Assembly (NCBI RefSeq): GCF_011045025.1 | Contig: NZ_JAAKZX010000030.1 | Span: 1 to 62,306 of the forward strand | Origin: Streptomyces ureilyticus | GTDB lineage: Bacteria > Actinomycetota > Actinomycetes > Streptomycetales > Streptomycetaceae | Length of the DNA: 62,306 nt | Direction: 5' to 3' | Shown: one piece after another, positions 32,162 to 43,586 of the stretch | Layout of the letters: each line of letters starts with the position of its first letter | How positions within the stretch are numbered: position 1 is the stretch's first letter | Translations under genes and position numbers: made by a program | Notes under the pieces: model-generated | What the model saw: only the letters and a program-made list of their open reading frames with translations | What the model was told of the DNA's origin: nothing | Databases searched by the model: none

Positions 32162-33358
32162 ATGCGTGTCTACGTGGACCTGCTGCGATACGGGGCGGCT
32201 CGCCGGCTGACTGCTGCCACCGCCACCGGCAAACTCGGCTTCGCCGTTTTCCCGCTGGCCACCGTGCTGCTCGGACACGGCTCCTCCGGGTCCTTCCTGG
32301 ACGCCGGGGCCGTTGCCGGCGCCTGGGGCATGGGTGGCACCGTGACAGGACCGCTGCGCGGACGCCTCGTCGACCGCTACGGCCAACGCCTGCCTCTCGT
32401 CGCCCTGACCCTGATCACCGCCCTGGCCGCCGCAGGCCTGGCCACCGCGGCGGGAACCACGCAACTGATCTGCTTCGGCGCACTCACCGGCGCCGCCGCC
32501 CCGCCCATCGTGGCCAGCATCCGCCCCCTGTGGGCACAAGCGGCACCCAAGGACCTGGTGCACAGCGCCTACGCCCTCGACGCGGTCCTCACAGAAGTGA
32601 CCAAGATCTGCGGACCACTCGTCGCGGCCGCATCCGCCGTCCACTCACCACGCCTGGGCGTGATCACCGCAGCGGCACTCCTGACGGCCAGCACCTGCCT
32701 GGTGATCTCCCACCCGCCAACCCGTCGCCCTCCGGCGGCATCACGCACCGGCGGCGTCCCGGCCTCCCCGGCCCTTCGCCTTCTGCTCGCCGCCAACGCA
32801 TGCGCGGGCCTGTTTCTGGGGGCGCTGACCGTCGGCCTTCCCGCCCGAGCCGCTGAAAGCGGGTCAGTAGCCGACTCGGGCTGGCTGTTCGCTTGCCTTG
32901 CCCTGGGCAGCGCACTCGTCGGCGCGCGATTCGGCACCCGTCGCCGGGCGGCTTCGCCGGCCACCGGCTACCTCACCACCTTCGCCTGGCTCGCACTCTC
33001 CCTGGCCCTCTTGGCCGCCGTCTCGACACCGCTGCCCTTGGTGATCCTTCTCCTGAGCACAGGCGCCGCGCTCGCGCCCATGACGATCTGCCTGTTCGAA
33101 CTGCTGGACGTCCATGCGTCACAACACACAGCAGTCGCATCCATGATGTGGATGGTCGCGGGAGAGGAACTCGGCGTCGCCGCAGGGAGCGTCGTCGCAG
33201 GACTACTGGCGCAGAACGTCGGTGCCTGGCTGGCCCTCCTCGCCGCGGCGGCAAGCGCTGGACTCGGCGCCCTCGTCGTCGCAACGGGCAGAGTCGCCCT
33301 GGCCTCCGACAGCACCGCCACCGATCACGGGTGTCCTGTCTCAAACGATCGTGGGTAG
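32162..33358 (+). CDS. MFS transporter
   Basis: About 398 residues with roughly 12 hydrophobic helices, a normal major-facilitator length. The N-terminal half has GAWGMGGTVTGPLRGRLVDRYGQRLPLV, which contains the loop 2-3 family signature (GxLxDRxGxR). The second half starts near residue 205 (ASPALRLLLAANACAGLFLG). Substrate unknown; members of this group are often drug or metabolite exporters. GTG 32159 and ATG 32162 are adjacent start options. The last residues, PVSNDRG and the stop, are encoded by copy A of a repeat triad (33335-33430), so the natural C-terminus may have been replaced. Confidence 0.85.
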   Translation: MRVYVDLLRYGAARRLTAATATGKLGFAVFPLATVLLGHGSSGSFLDAGAVAGAWGMGGTVTGPLRGRLVDRYGQRLPLVALTLITALAAAGLATAAGTTQLICFGALTGAAAPPIVASIRPLWAQAAPKDLVHSAYALDAVLTEVTKICGPLVAAASAVHSPRLGVITAAALLTASTCLVISHPPTRRPPAASRTGGVPASPALRLLLAANACAGLFLGALTVGLPARAAESGSVADSGWLFACLALGSALVGARFGTRRRAASPATGYLTTFAWLALSLALLAAVSTPLPLVILLLSTGAALAPMTICLFELLDVHASQHTAVASMMWMVAGEELGVAAGSVVAGLLAQNVGAWLALLAAAASAGLGALVVATGRVALASDSTATDHGCPVSNDRG

Positions 33359-33430
33359 ACCGAGGCCCTGACCTGGGGTGCCCGCGATCGCTTGAGACAG
33401 GTACCGGGCGTTGTCCCAAACGATCCTGGG
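33335..33430. repeat. Triad of TGTCYCAAACGATC repeats
   Basis: Copy A (33335-33355) and the inverted copy B (33381-33401) agree at 19 of 21 positions and could form a long hairpin; copy C (33412-33430) is direct with A and shares 17 of 19 bases. Copy A supplies the end of the MFS gene. They could be a terminator combined with a former insertion or the ends of a vanished mobile element. Confidence 0.6.
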
Positions 33431-33464
33431 CACTGCCATGAATCCGCTGCCCCTGCCGGAGCCA

Positions 33465-33926
33465 TCACCTGCCATGCCAGATGTCTGAACGCATGGCGTC
33501 CCGGGTCTCCAGGCGCAGATCCAGGTACCTGCGCGTCAGTTCCTCGAACTGATCGCTGTCGATACGCGCTCCCGCGCTGACGGCGTCGCGCATCATTCGG
33601 ACTGCCCGGCTGCATTCCTCGGCTGGCCCGACGACAGTGCGCGGGGCGACGAGTTCTAACTCGTGACGGGACGCGTAGCAGTGCGTGTAGGCCGCGCGTG
33701 TTTGCCGGTACCTCTCACTCGCCTCAAGGTCGGGTGTGGCTGCAATGTTGCGCAGGTCGCTGCCGGCCTGAGCGTGGGCTGCGAGGAACCTCGTATAGAG
33801 CTCCCGTCGTGTTCTGTGCCACTCGGCCGTTGTCTCTCGTTGTGTCTTCCGGCGCTCCACCAGCAGTGCCGATCCCATGGCGATCACGGCGCCGACAAGT
33901 GCCGCAAGCAGTGGTATCCAGGTCAT
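33465..33926 (-). CDS. Small membrane protein with TTA codon
   Basis: About 153 residues. One N-terminal membrane helix (IPLLAALVGAVIAMGSALLV, about 4-23) followed by a basic stop-transfer stretch (ERRKTQRE) and a long alpha-helical, charged cytosolic region likely to form coiled coils (WHRTRRELYTRFLAAHAQAGSDLRN to the end). No family recognised, though DUF-type single-span helical proteins of this layout are common in actinobacteria. ATG 33926 places the helix at the N-terminus; ATG 33956 is the alternative. A TTA leucine codon at 33657-33659 makes it bldA-dependent. Its lower codon bias suggests recent acquisition. Confidence 0.65.
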   Translation of the reverse strand: MTWIPLLAALVGAVIAMGSALLVERRKTQRETTAEWHRTRRELYTRFLAAHAQAGSDLRNIAATPDLEASERYRQTRAAYTHCYASRHELELVAPRTVVGPAEECSRAVRMMRDAVSAGARIDSDQFEELTRRYLDLRLETRDAMRSDIWHGR

Positions 33927-34202
33927 TTCTGAACAGTAAGACGTATTCGCGACCAACTGTCCGCGCCTGCTGGGTGATTACCGTCCTCAACTGACCTCCA
34001 GCCACCTCCCCCGTCCTCCCTCCCGGACGCCAGCTCAGCGGCTGGCACAGTCTCAGCACTTCCGAGGTAGTCGGGGGGCAATGCTCCAGCCAGGCTGAGG
34101 CTGCCTCGGTAGCTCTGCCCACGATCGACTGAGACTGCCCGGGCATACCTGAGACGGGACACGGGCACCGGGCATGACCGAACAGCGGTCATGTACTAGA
34201 GT

Positions 34203-34220
34203 TATCTCGACATCGAGATA
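34203..34220. promoter_or_regulatory. Palindrome TATCTCGA-CA-TCGAGATA upstream of aconitase
   Basis: Perfect 8-bp arms around CA, about 130 bp before the aconitase start, just after an AT-rich TACTAGAGT. The dyad has the size of a MarR- or GntR-type operator. The regulator is not identifiable from this window. Confidence 0.55.
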
Positions 34221-34263
34221 TCTGCCGAGGCGTACCTCGGCCGCAAGGACCGGTAAGGGTCAC

Positions 34264-37066
<2,803 letters not shown>

Positions 37067-37086
37067 GCGGTTCGGTACGGCAGTTG

Positions 37087-37120
37087 AGGGCCGCATCCCT
37101 GGTGACGGGGGTGCGGCCCT
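37087..37120 (+). terminator. Terminator of aconitase gene
   Basis: AGGGCCGCA (37087-37095) pairs with TGCGGCCCT (37112-37120), followed by TTTG, 20 bp after the stop codon. Confidence 0.85.
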
Positions 37121-37201
37121 TTGTCGTACGGCAGCCGCGGCAGCTTGTGCGCCAGGCGTTTACAAGCCGCACGCGCGGCGCTATCTTCCCCCTGAGTGAG
37201 G

Positions 37202-37215
37202 TGGGAGCGCTCCCA
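37202..37215. promoter_or_regulatory. CebR box
   Basis: TGGGAGCGCTCCCA, a perfect 14-bp palindrome identical to the known CebR operator (LacI-family cellobiose-responsive repressor of cellulose use in Streptomyces). It is about 120 bp before the LPMO start. Confidence 0.9.
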
Positions 37216-37337
37216 TCAAATGCGTGGAGAGGCAGACCGGAACCTGCCCGAACCACCGGGGCTCTCCCACCTCGCCCGCACGTCCTCACAGAACCGCAGC
37301 GCCCCCACATCCGCAGCGCGAAGGGACGTACGTCGTC

Positions 37338-38417
37338 ATGAATCCTCAAAGTCCTCGATTACTGCCATTGGCGGCATCAACTCGCCTCAGAGCATGGCTG
37401 CTTGTGCTGCTCGCCCTCGTCGTCACCGTCCCCGCACTCGGCCTCGTGGTCGCGTCCGGCGGCGAGGCGGAGGCCCACGGCACCCCGATGAAACCCGGCA
37501 GCCGTACCTTCCTGTGCTGGCAGGACGGCCTGACCGACACCGGCGAGATCAAACCCGTGAACCCGGCCTGCAAGGCGGCGCAGCAGGTCAGCGGTACGAC
37601 GCCGTTCTACAACTGGTTCTCCGTACTGCGCTCCGACGGCGCCGGCCGCACCCGCGGCTTCGTGCCCGACGGCGAGCTGTGCAGCGGCGGCAACACCAAC
37701 TTCACCGGCTTCAACACCCCGAGCAGCGACTGGCCGTTGACGCATCTGGCCTCGGGCGCGACCGTCGACTTCTCGTACAACGCGTGGGCCGCGCACCCGG
37801 GTTGGTTCTACGTGTACATCACCAAGGACGGCTTCGACCCGACCAAGCCGCTCACCTGGAACGACATGGAGGAACGGCCGTTCCTGAGTGTCGACCACCC
37901 GCCGCTCAACGGCTCCCCGGGCACGGTCGAGGCCAACTACTCCTGGTCCGGCAAGCTTCCGGAGGGCAAGGACGGACGTCACATCATCTACATGGTCTGG
38001 CAGCGCTCCGACAGCCAGGAGACCTTCTACTCCTGCTCCGACGTCGTCTTCGACGGCGGAAACGGCGAGGTCACGGGCATCCGCGAGCCGGGCAACCCCA
38101 CCGAGCCGGTGCAGGGCACCTGCACGGCCACCCGCAAGACGACGGGCAGCTGGAACGGCGGCTACCAGTCCGAGGTGACCGTCACCAACTCCGGCGACGT
38201 CTCGATGCTCGGCTGGATGGTCGACTGGACGCTGCCGAGCGGTCAGAAGGTCGAGAGCCTGTGGAGCGGCAGCGCGACCTACACCGGGCAGAACGTGATG
38301 GTCCACAACGCCGGCTGGAACGGCTCGCTGGATCCGGGGGAGAGCACGACGTTCGGGTACACGGTCGAGGGCTCCGGGGGTGATCCGGCGACGACGTATC
38401 CCTGCCGGGTGGGTTGA
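37338..38417 (+). CDS. Lytic polysaccharide monooxygenase (AA10) with CBM2
   Basis: 359 residues. Signal peptide (LRAWLLVLLALVVTVPALGLVVASGGEAEA) ends just before His in HGTPMKPGSRTFLC, so the mature protein begins with the copper-binding histidine of the His-brace. The AA10 domain runs to about residue 245, with the second brace histidine plausibly in YNAWAAHPGWFYVYIT. A C-terminal CBM2 follows (TCTATRKTTGSWNGGYQSEV to VEGSGGDPATTYPC). It oxidatively cleaves cellulose or chitin chains outside the cell. ATG 37338 is used; the longer frame upstream contains the CebR operator. The perfect CebR box supports cellulose as the substrate. Confidence 0.95.
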   Translation: MNPQSPRLLPLAASTRLRAWLLVLLALVVTVPALGLVVASGGEAEAHGTPMKPGSRTFLCWQDGLTDTGEIKPVNPACKAAQQVSGTTPFYNWFSVLRSDGAGRTRGFVPDGELCSGGNTNFTGFNTPSSDWPLTHLASGATVDFSYNAWAAHPGWFYVYITKDGFDPTKPLTWNDMEERPFLSVDHPPLNGSPGTVEANYSWSGKLPEGKDGRHIIYMVWQRSDSQETFYSCSDVVFDGGNGEVTGIREPGNPTEPVQGTCTATRKTTGSWNGGYQSEVTVTNSGDVSMLGWMVDWTLPSGQKVESLWSGSATYTGQNVMVHNAGWNGSLDPGESTTFGYTVEGSGGDPATTYPCRVG

Positions 38418-38426
38418 CCTCGCTCG

Positions 38427-38462
38427 TGACGGACCCGGGGAGGTACCTCGCCGGGTCCGTCA
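38427..38462. terminator. Near-perfect hairpin after LPMO gene
   Basis: TGACGGACCCGG (38427-38438) and CCGGGTCCGTCA (38451-38462) are exact complements; the loop itself contains the palindrome GAGGTACCTC. It lies between the converging LPMO and Uma2 genes and can stop both. Confidence 0.8.
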
Positions 38463-38475
38463 GCCGCACGCGGGA

Positions 38476-39078
38476 TCAGAATCCGACGAGCGCTTCGAGA
38501 TCGATCTCGACCGGGAACGGCACCTCGGTGATCAGCTTGCCGTGGTGCACCGGGTGCATGGGAGCGGGGAAGTACGAGCGCGTGTCCGCGTTGAGCCAGT
38601 ACTCGTGAACCGCGAGCCGCTGGTCCCGGTCCAGCTCCACGCGCCAGTAGCAGGGCACCTTGGCCTCGGCGAAGAGCGCGGGCTTGCGCACCCGGTCGTC
38701 CTGGCGGGATCCGGGGGAGACAACCTCGACCACGAGGGCGACCTTCTCGGCCGGGACACACTCCAGCTGGAAGAAGTCCAGCTTCCGGGGATCGAAGACG
38801 ATCACATCGGGTTTGGGGGTGTTCCGGTCGTCGAACATCACGCACTGCTTGGTCACGACTGAGTACGGCTCGATACTCGCTGCTTCCTGGGCGTCGGAGA
38901 TCCTGTCCCGGACACGGTTGTGCCAGAACCTGGTCTGTCCACGCGCCACGATCACTCCATCCACGAGTTCCCAGTCGAAAGGCAGCTCCAAGTGCTTGAC
39001 CTGGTCGAAGGTCCAGCCGTCTGCCGGCGGGAACATCCAGGTGTCCTCTGTGGCCCGTCCCTGCCCGGGTGTGGTCAT
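38476..39078 (-). CDS. Uma2 family (DUF820) endonuclease-like protein
   Basis: 200 residues. PD-(D/E)XK-like core: WELVDGVIVARG near residue 38, TPKPDVIVFDPRKLDF near 88 with the catalytic Asp, and KVALVVEVVSPGSRQDDRVRKPALFAEAKVPCYWRVEL near 112-150 with the E-V-x-S/K elements. Uma2 proteins are numerous in Streptomyces; cellular role unknown and many are not in defence loci. ATG 39078 follows GGGAGCA; upstream in-frame starts at 39090 and 39165 are less likely. Confidence 0.82.
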   Translation of the reverse strand: MTTPGQGRATEDTWMFPPADGWTFDQVKHLELPFDWELVDGVIVARGQTRFWHNRVRDRISDAQEAASIEPYSVVTKQCVMFDDRNTPKPDVIVFDPRKLDFFQLECVPAEKVALVVEVVSPGSRQDDRVRKPALFAEAKVPCYWRVELDRDQRLAVHEYWLNADTRSYFPAPMHPVHHGKLITEVPFPVEIDLEALVGF

Positions 39079-39183
39079 CACTGCTCCCATGGCCAAGAGT
39101 GTGGACGCCGGTGTGCGTCGTGGTCTTGTGTACGAAGTTAGCGTCACCCGAAGTGAGACGGCCACGGCGCACCGTTGACGCGC

Positions 39184-39214
39184 GGCGGGCGCGGAGACCT
39201 TCTCCGCGCCCGCC
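39184..39214 (-). terminator. Terminator of GH92 gene
   Basis: GGCGGGCGCGGAGA (39184-39197) and TCTCCGCGCCCGCC (39201-39214) form a 14-bp stem with a 3-nt spacer, 30 bp past the stop of the minus-strand GH92 gene. Confidence 0.8.
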
Positions 39215-39244
39215 CTTCCCGTGGGGGGATTGGACCGGCGAGCC

Positions 39245-42200
39245 TCAGGCCAGCAGCTCCACCTCCGCCAGGGTCGCCTCCTCGTCGAGGACCAGCCGGT
39301 AGCGCTCGTACGTCCCCGTCTTGGCGACCGAGAACGCGCGCGTCTGCTTGTCCCAGGCGAAGGACTCGCCGGAGCGTTTGTCGAGGTCCTTCCAGGTGCT
39401 GCCGTCGGACGAGCCCTGCAGAACCCAGCCCTTCGGAGCCTTTGCCCGATCCGAAGACGTCAGCGTGTACTGAACTGCCTTCGCCCCCTTGGCGATTGGG
39501 AGATCGATGGAGGCCGCAGAACCGCCCGTCGCCGACGTGTTGTCGAACAACGCCCCTTCGCCCTCGATGACATCGGCCCGCGGCGACGGCACCTTGTCGT
39601 CATCCGTGATCGACGGCGGCGCCGCCTTCTTCCCCGTCCCCCACGACGACGGCTTCGACCCCATGTCGAAGTCGAGAACCCCGCCGCGGGAGATCAGCGA
39701 GTGGGGGAGTGAAGTCGACGTCCACGTACGGCCGTTGACCTTCAACCCCTGTACGTACACGTTCTTCGCGCTGTTCTTCGGCGCCTTGACCACCAGGTCC
39801 TTGCCGTTCTCCAGATGCACCGTCGCCTTGGTGAACAGGGGTGACCCGATGGCGTACTCACCACTGCCCATCACCAGCGGATAGAAGCCCAGCGCGGAGA
39901 ACAGGAACCAGGCCGACTGCTCGCCGTTGTCCTCGTCGCCGTGGTAGCCCTGGCCGATCTCGCTGCCGGTGTAGAGGCGCGACAGGACCTCGCGGACGTT
40001 CTTCTGGGTCTTCCAGGGCTGGCCGGCCGCGTCGTACATGTAGTTCACGTGGTGGGCCACCTGGTTGGAGTGGCCGTACATGCCCATACGTACGTCTCGG
40101 GCCTCGGTCATCTCATGGATCACGCCGCCGTACGAGCCGACGAACTCGGGCGACGCCGTCTCGGGCGTGGCGAAGTACTCGTCGAGCTTCTCGGCCAGGC
40201 CGGAACGGCCGCCGTAGAGGTTCGCGAGGCCGCGCGAATCCTGGGGTGCGGTGAAGGCGTAACCCCAGCCGTTCGTCTCGGTGTAGTCGTAACCCCACAC
40301 GCGCGGGTCGTACTTGGCGGACTCGACCCGCCAGTCGCCCTTCTCGTCGCGGCCCTGGAAGAAACCGGCTTTGTCATCGAAGAGGTTGACGTAGTCCTGG
40401 GCCCGGTCGAGGAAGTACTCCGACTCCTCCTTGTAGCGGGTCTCGCCCGTCTTCTTGTAGAGGGCCTGGCCCATCTTCGCGATGCCGTAGTCGTTGAGGT
40501 AGCCCTCCAGCGCCCACGACAGGCCCTCGTGCGTGTCCGTGCTCGTATAGCCCAGGAACGGCGAGGTACCCATCCCCTTGCGGCCGACCCCGGAGGACGG
40601 CGGGACGACCGTCGCGTTCTTCACGGCCGCCTCGTACGCCGACTTGGCGTCGAAGTCGACGCCCTTGACGTACGCGTCGGCGAACGCCACGTCCGAGGAG
40701 GTGCCGGTCATCAGGTCCGCGTACCCGGGCGAGGACCAGCGCGAGGTCCAGCCGCCGTCCTTGTAGTGCTGTACGAAACCGTCGACCATGTCGCCCGCCT
40801 GACCTGGTGTCAGCAGCGAGTACGCCGGCCAGGTCGTCCGATACGTGTCCCAGAAGCCGTTGTTGACGTACACCTTGCCGTCGACGATCTTCGCCCCGGT
40901 GTGCGTCGGGGTGTCCGGGCCGGGCATCGGCGAGAAGGGCGAGGCGTACTGGTACTTCGAACCGACCTTCTCGAAGCCGGAGTTGGGGTACAGGTACAGC
41001 CGGTAGAGGCTGGAGTACAGCGTCGTCAGCTGGTCCGGCGTCGCGCCTTCCACCTCGACCTTGCCGAGGATCCGGTCCCACTGCTTCTGGGCGCGGGACT
41101 TGACCGTGTCGAAGGACGTGCCGTCGGGGATCTCCTGGCGGAGATTGTCCTTGGCCTGGTCGACGCTGATAAGGGAGGTCGCCAGTCGGAGAGTCACGGT
41201 GCGGTCGGAGCCCGCGTCGAAGCGCAGATGGCCCTTGACCCCCGACGAGCTCCCGTCGGTCACGGGCGCGTCGAAGGTCCCGTACACGAAGAGCCGTGTC
41301 GCCCCCGTCGAGAGTCCGGACTTGACGTCCGAGTAGCCGGTGAACGTCCCGTTCTCCTTGTCGAGGGTCAGACCGGCCTGGTCGGTGACGTTGTCGAAGA
41401 GCACGCTCGCGTCGTCGCCGGGATAGGTGAAGCGGAGGGCCGCCGCGTGGTCGGTGGGCGTCATCTCCGCTTTGAGGCCGTTCTCGAAGCGCACGCCGTA
41501 GTAGTACGGGCGTGCTGTTTCGTTCTCGTGCTTGAAGGCGAGCTCCCGGGCCTCACGTCCCGTGGCCGGTGTGCCGGAGGCGGCGGACGGCATCACCTGG
41601 AAGGTCTGCCGGTCGCCCATCCAGGGGCTGGGCTCGTGGCTGGCGCTGAACGCCTGGATGGTCGGCAGGTTGTCCGCGTTGTTCGCACGCGCGTAGTCGT
41701 ACAGCCAGCTCAGCGAACCCGCGTTGGTGACCGGCGTCCAGAAGTTGAAGCCGTGCGGCACGGCCGTCGCGGGGAAGTTGTTGCCGCGCGAGAAACCGCT
41801 GCTGGAGTTGGTGCCACGGGTGGTCAGCGCGTAGTCGGACAGATGCGCCTTGGGCTTCTCGGGAGCTACGGACCGCAGCGCCACGTCGTCGAGCCAGCCG
41901 CGGAACTTCGCGGGGCCCTTGGGGGAGTCGTACGCGACCAGGATCCGGTCCACCGTCTTGCCGGCCGCGACGGAGCCGATCCGTGAGGCGACGTTGTTCC
42001 ACTGGTTGACGTACAGGACCTTGGCGGCGCCCTGCCCCTGCGGGGTCAGCGCGAATCCATGCTGGTCGGTGGCGCGCAGGTCACTCAGATAGGTGCCGTC
42101 GGTGAAGGCCAGGTCCACGGAGGCGTTCGTGGCGTCGTAGTCGCGGTCGCCGTCCGCCATCGACGGGAAGATCCGGTACGCCAGCTCGGTGTTCCGCCCG

Positions 42201-43051
42201 ACGCGGACGTTGACGTCGAAGACCTTGTTGTACGAGTAGGCGCGGCCGTCCGCCTTGTGCGTGCCCGCGTACCGCAGGGCCCGCTTGCCGGTGAAGCCGG
42301 CGCCCGCCTTGGCGGTCGGGGAGCCGCTCGGGCCGCGGTCCACGAGGGAGAGCATGTCCCTGGGCGTGGGCTCCTGATCGTCGCCGCCGGTCGAGAACTG
42401 CACGTCGGCGAGCTGCAGGGCGTCGGAGGCGCCGTTGTTCTTGGTGAAGTCGAGCCGGAAGTGCTGGTATTCGGCCGGCTCGGTGAGATCGTACGACTTC
42501 GTCTGGAAGCGCTCGCCGAAGGATTCGCCGGTGCGGCTGTCGAGGGTCTTCCAGTCCTTGCCGTCCGTGGAGCCCTTCAGGGTCCAGTCCACGGGGTCGC
42601 GCTCGTCGTGGTCGTTGGCCGAGGTCAGCGCGTAGGTGGCCAGCTCGACCGGGGCGTCCAGGTCGAACTCGGCCCAGCCGGTGGGCGCGAAGGTCAGCCA
42701 CTTGGTGCTCGGCTCGACGTCGACGAGGTTCTCCTTCCCCTCGCCGCCGCCGGTGTTCTCGCCGCTCGCGCGGACATCGGTGATGTGGTCGGTGACATTG
42801 CCGGGGATACCGGTGCTGAAGCCGCCGTCCACGCCCGAGGAGCGTTTCGTGCCGTCAGGTGTCGTATCGACCGTATTGAGCCAGTCGGGGGCCGGATCGT
42901 CCGCCTCGAAGGAGGAGGCGAACTCCCGGTCCACTGCCGCTGCTTGGCCCGGCCGGGCGACGGCGGCGCCCTGCGAGGCTGCCACCAGTGCTAATGCCGT
43001 CGCGCCGAGAAGTGATGTGGAAACCCATCCGTGCCGAGATCTGTGCCGCAT
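39245..43051 (-). CDS. Secreted GH92 alpha-1,2-mannosidase-like protein with F5/8C domains
   Basis: 1268 residues. Signal peptide (STSLLGATALALVAASQGAAVA). An N-terminal discoidin/F5-8 type C domain spans about 100-225 (STKWLTFAPTGWAEFDLD, YALTSANDHDERDPVDWTLKGS), a lectin-like linker follows, and the GH92 module covers about 390-1080 (NFWTPVTNAGSLSWLY, NGFWDTYRTTWPAYSLLTP, GYHGDEDNGEQSAWFLFSALGFYPL with the catalytic acidic residues). A second discoidin domain ends the protein (DRAKAPKGWVLQGSSDGSTWKDL). GH92 enzymes remove alpha-linked mannose from N-glycans and mannans with Ca2+ and inversion. ATG 43051. An operator-like palindrome lies 24 bp upstream. Confidence 0.93.
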   Translation of the reverse strand: MRHRSRHGWVSTSLLGATALALVAASQGAAVARPGQAAAVDREFASSFEADDPAPDWLNTVDTTPDGTKRSSGVDGGFSTGIPGNVTDHITDVRASGENTGGGEGKENLVDVEPSTKWLTFAPTGWAEFDLDAPVELATYALTSANDHDERDPVDWTLKGSTDGKDWKTLDSRTGESFGERFQTKSYDLTEPAEYQHFRLDFTKNNGASDALQLADVQFSTGGDDQEPTPRDMLSLVDRGPSGSPTAKAGAGFTGKRALRYAGTHKADGRAYSYNKVFDVNVRVGRNTELAYRIFPSMADGDRDYDATNASVDLAFTDGTYLSDLRATDQHGFALTPQGQGAAKVLYVNQWNNVASRIGSVAAGKTVDRILVAYDSPKGPAKFRGWLDDVALRSVAPEKPKAHLSDYALTTRGTNSSSGFSRGNNFPATAVPHGFNFWTPVTNAGSLSWLYDYARANNADNLPTIQAFSASHEPSPWMGDRQTFQVMPSAASGTPATGREARELAFKHENETARPYYYGVRFENGLKAEMTPTDHAAALRFTYPGDDASVLFDNVTDQAGLTLDKENGTFTGYSDVKSGLSTGATRLFVYGTFDAPVTDGSSSGVKGHLRFDAGSDRTVTLRLATSLISVDQAKDNLRQEIPDGTSFDTVKSRAQKQWDRILGKVEVEGATPDQLTTLYSSLYRLYLYPNSGFEKVGSKYQYASPFSPMPGPDTPTHTGAKIVDGKVYVNNGFWDTYRTTWPAYSLLTPGQAGDMVDGFVQHYKDGGWTSRWSSPGYADLMTGTSSDVAFADAYVKGVDFDAKSAYEAAVKNATVVPPSSGVGRKGMGTSPFLGYTSTDTHEGLSWALEGYLNDYGIAKMGQALYKKTGETRYKEESEYFLDRAQDYVNLFDDKAGFFQGRDEKGDWRVESAKYDPRVWGYDYTETNGWGYAFTAPQDSRGLANLYGGRSGLAEKLDEYFATPETASPEFVGSYGGVIHEMTEARDVRMGMYGHSNQVAHHVNYMYDAAGQPWKTQKNVREVLSRLYTGSEIGQGYHGDEDNGEQSAWFLFSALGFYPLVMGSGEYAIGSPLFTKATVHLENGKDLVVKAPKNSAKNVYVQGLKVNGRTWTSTSLPHSLISRGGVLDFDMGSKPSSWGTGKKAAPPSITDDDKVPSPRADVIEGEGALFDNTSATGGSAASIDLPIAKGAKAVQYTLTSSDRAKAPKGWVLQGSSDGSTWKDLDKRSGESFAWDKQTRAFSVAKTGTYERYRLVLDEEATLAEVELLA

Positions 43052-43074
43052 CTACCAGAATCCCTTGCGAAGTG

Positions 43075-43086
43075 GACAACGTTGTC
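43075..43086. promoter_or_regulatory. LacI-type operator before GH92 gene
   Basis: GACAACGTTGTC is a perfect 12-bp palindrome with a central CG, the pattern of LacI/GalR-family operators in actinobacteria, starting 24 bp upstream of the GH92 start codon. The cognate regulator is not in this window. Confidence 0.6.
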
Positions 43087-43319
43087 AATCCGCTGTGCGG
43101 GGTCCAGTAGGGCGTCAAGTGGCCAGTGGTGTCAAGGGTGTTGGAAGGGGCGTATGCGATGCGAAGAGTCGCAAGTTGCCGGTATCACTCAATTGGCCGA
43201 GGTCAGGAGAGGTTCGGAGGGCGCACGGGGAATTCAAGGGCGTGTCATGTATCCGCGAGATATCGACTCGGGAAAGAGTGCCGACCGAAGCTGCATTCGA
43301 TCTTGCCCCGGCATCGGGA

Positions 43320-43335
43320 AGTGGACTATACCTGT
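43320..43335. promoter_or_regulatory. DasR responsive element (dre)-like site
   Basis: AGTGGACTATACCTGT matches the DasR consensus (AGTGGTCTAGACCACT class) at 12 of 16 positions. It lies about 250 bp before ngcE, whose transporter imports the very sugars (GlcNAc/chitobiose) to which DasR responds. Confidence 0.55.
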
Positions 43336-43586
43336 CAGCGTCCGCATGGTCGCTCGTCCGTCCGCGGGTGGCCCGGCACGCCCCGGGTCCATACGACCCG
43401 AGTTCATCCGAAACCCCTCGCAGGGGCGCACCGAGTACGTCGTCCTACCCGGCCTCAGGGCCGGGGGTCCGGCCCGTGACGCAGCCGCTTCGGTCCACGC
43501 GTCGCCGGGAAAACAGAGCACATCATCGCGGTGCCCGGGAGGATCCGGTTCACCGCCTGAGTCCTGGAGAAGGCGAGGACTTGAGC

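Larger units (their letters stand above)
43052..43586. other. 535-bp divergent promoter region
   Basis: Between the GH92 gene (minus) and ngcE (plus). It contains the GACAACGTTGTC palindrome (43075-43086) on the GH92 side and a dre-like element (43320-43335) on the ngcE side. No reading frame with coding bias is evident apart from overlapping shadow frames. Confidence 0.6.

Noticed and set aside
33724..34192. Minus-strand small ORFs upstream of aconitase
   Set aside because: No codon bias, no ribosome site, and they cover the operator region.
38476..39078. Uma2 protein as part of a defence system
   Set aside because: No methylase, helicase or other defence gene nearby; such genes are scattered widely in Streptomyces.
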